DNA of 42,566 nt, from positions 1-42,566 of the forward strand of contig VGRE01000006.1 of NCBI GenBank assembly GCA_016875435.1. Reading direction: 5' to 3'. This stretch comes from Deltaproteobacteria bacterium. GTDB taxonomy: Bacteria; Myxococcota_A; UBA796; SXON01. Positions 39,669 to 42,566 of the stretch are shown here, piece after piece. The position numbers were made by a program, and so were the translations under genes. The notes beneath the pieces are model-generated. The model had not been told where the DNA came from. It did not search any database and saw nothing but the letters and a program-made list of their open reading frames with translations. Numbering within the stretch: position 1 is the first letter of the stretch; each line of letters opens with the position of its first letter.

Positions 39669-40559
39669 ATGACCGACACCCGCTCCGCCCGCGAGCGGAT
39701 GCGCATGGGCCGGACCGCCGTGCAGGTGGGGCTGGATCGCGCCAATCTGCTCGAAGCCTGGATCGACCGGGTGCCGACCGTGGCGCACCTGCCCGGTGGA
39801 CAACCGTGCAATTTCGGGGCGGATCTGGCGGCGGACACGAGCGAGCTCACGTGGAAGGCGTGGGGAGAGGCGAGCGGGATGCTGAAGCAGTTCAGCGAGT
39901 TCCTGGACCTCGTGGGGGCGCCGGCGGTGCACAAGGAGCGCCTGCTCGCCCAGCACCGGCGATTGCAGCCCAAGGTCGCGGGATCGTTCATCGAAGCGCG
40001 TTCGGACGGGGCCGACCTGGGCTGGTTCGTGGTCGATCCGCTGCCGCTGGAAGCCGCGGTGGCGGAGGCGGATCCGTCGCGGTCGCTGGACGCCTTTGCC
40101 TCGTGGGCGCGCGAGACGGGGATTCTGCAAGTCCAGGGCATCGGTCGCTCGGTCGGCGGCGGCATGACCCGGCTGGCGGCGATGCTGCCGGGCGGCGACG
40201 CGGTCGAGCGGCACGGTGCGCTGGCCAAGGCGCTCGGTGTGCGGCAACTGGGCGACGGTGCGGCGGCGTTGGTGCGCGGGCAAGCGGGCGCCGTCGGCAT
40301 CACGTTGGCGCTGGGGCTGCCGCGTAGCGCCGATGACGCCGGCGTGGCCGATTTCGGCGTGGTCCTCGCGCAACCCGACGCGCGCGCGGTGGTCGAGTTG
40401 CTGATGTTGGCGGGGCTGGGGACGGACGCGACCCTGGCGCGGTTCGAGGGGTTCCTGGGCGTCGACGGGGCGGTGGCGGTGGTGGTCGGTGCGCGCGGCG
40501 GGAAGCTGGTGCCGGTGTTCAAATACGCGGCTGGCACGGATCGAGTCGGGCCGCTCTAA
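39669..40559 (+). CDS. Hypothetical protein, no family recognised
   Basis: A 296-aa protein with a strong ribosome binding site (AGGAGG, 5 nt before the ATG) and composition normal for this genome. It has no signal peptide or membrane helix and is rich in Ala, Gly, Leu and Val with a moderately acidic middle. The N-terminus MTDTRSARERMRMGRTAVQVGLDRANLLEAW is helical. QVQGIGRSVGGGMTRLAAMLPGG and GAAALVRGQAGAVGITLALGLP look like alpha/beta turns, and GLGTDATLARFEGFLGVDGAVAVVVGARGG near the end resembles a domain repeat of LAQPDARAVVELLMLAGLG. Probably cytoplasmic. Function unknown. Confidence 0.65.
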   Translation: MTDTRSARERMRMGRTAVQVGLDRANLLEAWIDRVPTVAHLPGGQPCNFGADLAADTSELTWKAWGEASGMLKQFSEFLDLVGAPAVHKERLLAQHRRLQPKVAGSFIEARSDGADLGWFVVDPLPLEAAVAEADPSRSLDAFASWARETGILQVQGIGRSVGGGMTRLAAMLPGGDAVERHGALAKALGVRQLGDGAAALVRGQAGAVGITLALGLPRSADDAGVADFGVVLAQPDARAVVELLMLAGLGTDATLARFEGFLGVDGAVAVVVGARGGKLVPVFKYAAGTDRVGPL

Positions 40560-40563
40560 CTTG

Positions 40564-40582
40564 CCGCGGAGACCCTCCGCGG
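40564..40582 (+). terminator. Hairpin just after the hypothetical gene
   Basis: CCGCGGA-GACCC-TCCGCGG, a perfect 7-bp stem starting 4 nt after the stop codon. No T-run follows, so termination here would be non-canonical. The remaining ~190 nt to the next gene (40583-40771) show nothing I can assign. Confidence 0.35.
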
Positions 40583-40771
40583 GCGCAGCGAGGCCCACCA
40601 GCATCGCCTTCTCCCTCTGCGGCGGCATCGTCGTCTACGAGCCCAATGACACCTACCCGACGCGACGATTGCCAACGGCCGTTCGAGGCTGCACGGAGGG
40701 CACGGGAGGAGGTCGGATGTAACAGATCCATCGGCTGTCCACCCTCGCGAGCAAATGGAGGCAAGTAAGGT

Positions 40772-41233
40772 TCAGCCTGCAGGGTTTAGGTAGACCATGG
40801 CAGGTGGCCCCGAAAAAACTTTAATGACGCCACATTCAGGTATTGAAAAGTGATTTTTCGTTCGGAGTTGCTTTGCGATCTCATCAAAAAGAGCTGACGA
40901 TATTTCTATTTCCACAGTGGAGGAATTGTGATTAGCATCAAGGCCTCTGGAGGCCAGTCTTGCTGCTTCTTGTATTTGTGTCTCATTAAAATCAGTACCG
41001 GCAGCCTCGTGAAAAACGGCAGTAAAAAGTTCGATGGAAATAAAAAAATATCTGTGAGTCCTCCCGCCTGCCATTGGTAAATCCTCTCCCGTCCTGGGGT
41101 TTCTCCCCTGAACTCCTCCCGTGCGACGGATGATAAAATTCCCAAGACTGGTTTTTACGCAGTCATGCTTGGCACTCAGTTCGGCCAGACTAGTTGCAAA
41201 GGAGTCGAACTCATTTGCGATCTTTTCAGTCAT
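40772..41233 (-). CDS. AT-rich tandem HU-like protein
   Basis: A 153-aa protein encoded by strikingly AT-rich DNA (around 45 percent GC by eye) within a >70 percent GC region. Residues ~20-70 read CVKTSLGNFIIRRTGGVQGRNPRTGEDLP...RYFFISIELFTAVF, which follows HU/IHF proteins through the beta-arm (LGxFxxR...GRNPxTGE) and the last helix. Residues ~80-153 seem to repeat the fold: SALFDEIAKQLRTKNHFSIPECGVIKVFSGPPAMVYLNPAG, where IPECGVIKV matches the HU turn and LNPAG a shortened arm tip. So it may be a fused, single-chain HU-like dimer. DNA binding is inferred. Recently acquired DNA is likely from base composition. AGAGG precedes the ATG. Confidence 0.6.
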   Translation of the reverse strand: MTEKIANEFDSFATSLAELSAKHDCVKTSLGNFIIRRTGGVQGRNPRTGEDLPMAGGRTHRYFFISIELFTAVFHEAAGTDFNETQIQEAARLASRGLDANHNSSTVEIEISSALFDEIAKQLRTKNHFSIPECGVIKVFSGPPAMVYLNPAG

Positions 41234-41335
41234 GGGCCTCTGCGTAGAACTCGAAATGCATGTAGCGATTGCACAGTGTGCTTGAAATTTGATTGAAGTT
41301 GCAATCGGATATCAACAAGACACTGTACTGTCGAC

Positions 41336-41363
41336 GGCGCGCGGCGCGCGGCGCGCGGCGCGA
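41336..41363. repeat. GGCGCGC heptamer tandem repeat (4 copies)
   Basis: GGCGCGC is repeated exactly three times followed by GGCGCGA (28 bp), at the sharp border between the AT-rich HU-like gene region and normal GC-rich sequence. Confidence 0.85.
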
Positions 41364-41370
41364 GGGTGGT

Positions 41371-41393
41371 GGTTCGAATTTCCTGTCCGCGGC
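41371..41393 (+). repeat. 23-bp direct repeat, right copy
   Basis: GGTTCGAATTTCCT followed by GTCCGCGGC, 21 of 23 identical to 35296-35318 and in the same orientation. It lies 7 nt after the heptamer array and 8 nt before an ATG (41401) that opens only a decayed reading frame. Confidence 0.75.
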
Positions 41394-41632
41394 CCCGGCG
41401 ATGCCCGCGGGCCTCGAGCACGCGGAGGTGCGCATCACGACCGACGCGCCGCCCCCTGCCCCGACTTTCCGTCCACTCGTACGGGGTGCGCGGGTGGGGG
41501 CGCGTCGGCGAGCTCCTCGGGCTGGGCAAGGACGACCCTTCAAGGCGGGCGCGAGGGCGCCGCCGCGAACCGGGCATGGGCGGGCCCTCGGAGCCAGTGT
41601 GCTCCCACCAGGACACACGCCCGCGCTCCGCG

Positions 41633-42566
41633 TCAGCGCGGGGTCGCCTGTCGCTGCGCCACCGCGTCGGGCCGGGCGCGGACCCGCACGTCCACGATCT
41701 CGCCAGCGCGTGTCGCTCCGCTCGTGTCGCGCCACGAGATCGCGGCGCGCTCGCGCTCGCAGTTCCCGTCGCCGTCGCATCGCGGCTGGTCCACCCCGTC
41801 GATGGAGATGCTCACCACGCCCAGCGCCGCGAGCCCGGCGAGCTCCGCAGGCGCGGAGACGCCGTCTCCGTCGATGTCCGTCCAGGCGAGGAGCTTGGCG
41901 AACGCCGGGTCGGCGGCGGTGATGGCGCGGTCGCCGTCGCCGTCGAGCGGCGCGAGGGCGGCGAAGCCGTTCGGGGCCGCGCCCGCCCCGAGCGGGGTCG
42001 AGGATCCGAAGAGCTCGGCGCCGTCGGTGATGCGGCCGTCGCCGTCGCGATCCAGCGCCAGCCAGGGCGTGGCCGCCGTCGGCCAGTCCCAGCGCGTCGC
42101 CACGCCCGGCACGAGCGGGAAGCGGTGCGAGACGGCGGAGAACCGTACGGGCCCGGGCTCGAGGACGAGCACGAGCGGCGTCGTACACGTGTAGATGGTC
42201 CCGTCGGAGTTGCGGCACGTGAAGCTGGGGTAGCCGTCGCCGTCGGGGTCCTCGAGCGTGATGTTCCCGTCGCAGCGGTCGTCCACCCAGTCGTAGAGGT
42301 AGTCGTACCAGATGTTCGGGTACTCGGGGTTGCGCCGATTGCACCACGCCCAGAACTTCTCCTCCGAGCATCCGTTCTCGTTGTCCTCCGGCGAGCAACG
42401 GTCGCCGTAGCCGAGGTCGCCGTTGCAGTCGTCGCCTTCGGTCTCCTCGCAGACCTCCGCCTCGATCTCCGCGTAGGGATCTTCGTTGTCGTCGCTGGGC
42501 TCCCCCGTGTCGGGCCCGCCGCCGCCGCCGCCGCCGGTGTCGCCGCCGCCGCCGCCGCCGGTGTCG
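41633..42566 (-). CDS. Secreted EF-hand-like repeat protein (5' end outside window)
   Basis: The frame is open from the stop at 41633 to the right edge, so the start and signal are missing; the visible part is about 310 aa. It begins with Asp-Thr linked Gly runs (DTGGGGGGDTGGGGGGGPDTG), a linker seen after the lipobox in myxobacterial-type lipoproteins. Then comes a Cys-rich part (CEETEGDDCNGD, DRCSPEDNENGCSEE, AWCNRRNPEYPNIW, DRCDG). The C-terminal half has calcium-loop motifs: DPDGDGYPSF, DRDGDGRITDGAELFG, DGDGDRAITAAD, DIDGDGVSAPAEL, like EF-hand/dockerin loops. Calcium-stabilised surface protein is inferred. The listed ORF start (42286) is only an internal GTG. Confidence 0.7.
   Translation of the reverse strand, partial: DTGGGGGGDTGGGGGGGPDTGEPSDDNEDPYAEIEAEVCEETEGDDCNGDLGYGDRCSPEDNENGCSEEKFWAWCNRRNPEYPNIWYDYLYDWVDDRCDGNITLEDPDGDGYPSFTCRNSDGTIYTCTTPLVLVLEPGPVRFSAVSHRFPLVPGVATRWDWPTAATPWLALDRDGDGRITDGAELFGSSTPLGAGAAPNGFAALAPLDGDGDRAITAADPAFAKLLAWTDIDGDGVSAPAELAGLAALGVVSISIDGVDQPRCDGDGNCERERAAISWRDTSGATRAGEIVDVRVRARPDAVAQRQATPR
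42517..42566. repeat. (GCC)n / GGTGTC low-complexity repeat
   Basis: Two units of (GCC)6 separated by GGTGTC, encoding alternating Gly6 and Asp-Thr on the minus strand. Triplet repeats keep the frame if they vary in number. The repeat continues to the window edge, so its full length is unknown. Confidence 0.8.

Larger units (their letters stand above)
41234..41632. other. 399-nt stretch between the HU-like and EF-hand-like genes
   Basis: The first ~95 nt are AT-rich and probably hold the promoter of the minus-strand HU-like gene. At 41336-41363 composition switches abruptly to GC at a heptamer repeat. The rest reads like decayed coding DNA: from ATG 41401, MPAGLEHAEVRITTDAPPPA, and in another frame WGRVGELLGLGKDDP near 41485-41535. 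No intact gene is supported. Confidence 0.4.

Noticed and set aside
42517-42566. CRISPR-like repeat at the right edge
   Set aside because: Units are simple GCC triplets coding Gly/Asp/Thr linkers, with no spacers.

Overview
This is a high-GC (roughly 70 percent or more by eye) bacterial chromosome segment. Secreted proteins with MopE-type DDDGDG/DNDCDG repeats, a C-terminal GC-motif/TM/Arg anchor of the MYXO-CTERM kind, Asp-Thr-Gly linkers, a VKOR-DsbA fusion and an AGPS-type ether-lipid enzyme together suggest Myxococcota or a related former deltaproteobacterial lineage. The taxonomy is inference. No rRNA, tRNA or CRISPR array was seen.

Layout. (1) 1-3044: a terminator, then a tightly overlapping comM - DUF3006 - recA operon. 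(2) 3041-5223: a dihydroorotase on the minus strand, divergent from an alpha/beta-hydrolase-like protein that appears to lack its nucleophile. (3) 5244-8840: a near-consensus sigma-54 promoter and a strong leader hairpin, followed by an AGPS-like FAD enzyme, a two-cluster Fe-S protein and a lipid kinase, which look like one operon. (4) 9071-14406: an HU protein, ribA, a large MopE-type lipoprotein, and three Tad-type pseudopilin-like genes. (5) 14387-17767, minus strand: smpB, VKOR-DsbA fusion, prmA and rsmE. (6) 18030-33430: the division and cell wall (dcw) cluster mraZ-rsmH-ftsL-ftsI-murE-murF-mraY-murD-ftsW-murC-murB*-ddl-ftsQ-ftsZ. murG and ftsA are missing from their usual places, and the gene in the murB slot has lost the FAD loop and the expected catalytic residues.

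(7) 33524-42566: an accessory, decayed region. It has a beta-helix lipoprotein, a remnant that resembles a recombinase C-terminus, a methyltransferase, a second repeat-rich lipoprotein, a PqqB-like MBL-fold protein, an unrecognised gene, a strikingly AT-rich gene for a tandem HU-like protein, and a partial EF-hand-like secreted protein running off the right edge. Embedded in it are a broken copy of part of ftsQ (about 92 percent identical), a broken copy of the beta-helix gene's 3' end (about 95 percent), and a 23-bp direct repeat at 35.3 and 41.4 kb. These suggest repeated recombination and insertion just downstream of ftsZ.

How the genes fit together: the dcw genes form an almost continuous operon with 1-4 nt overlaps from rsmH to ddl, apart from a 246-nt gap before murE. 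The best candidates for new biology are the sigma-54/AGPS/Fe-S/lipid kinase operon, the inactive-looking MurB inside an otherwise intact dcw cluster, and the AT-rich tandem HU-like protein within the decayed island. All assignments were made by eye; no database search was run.
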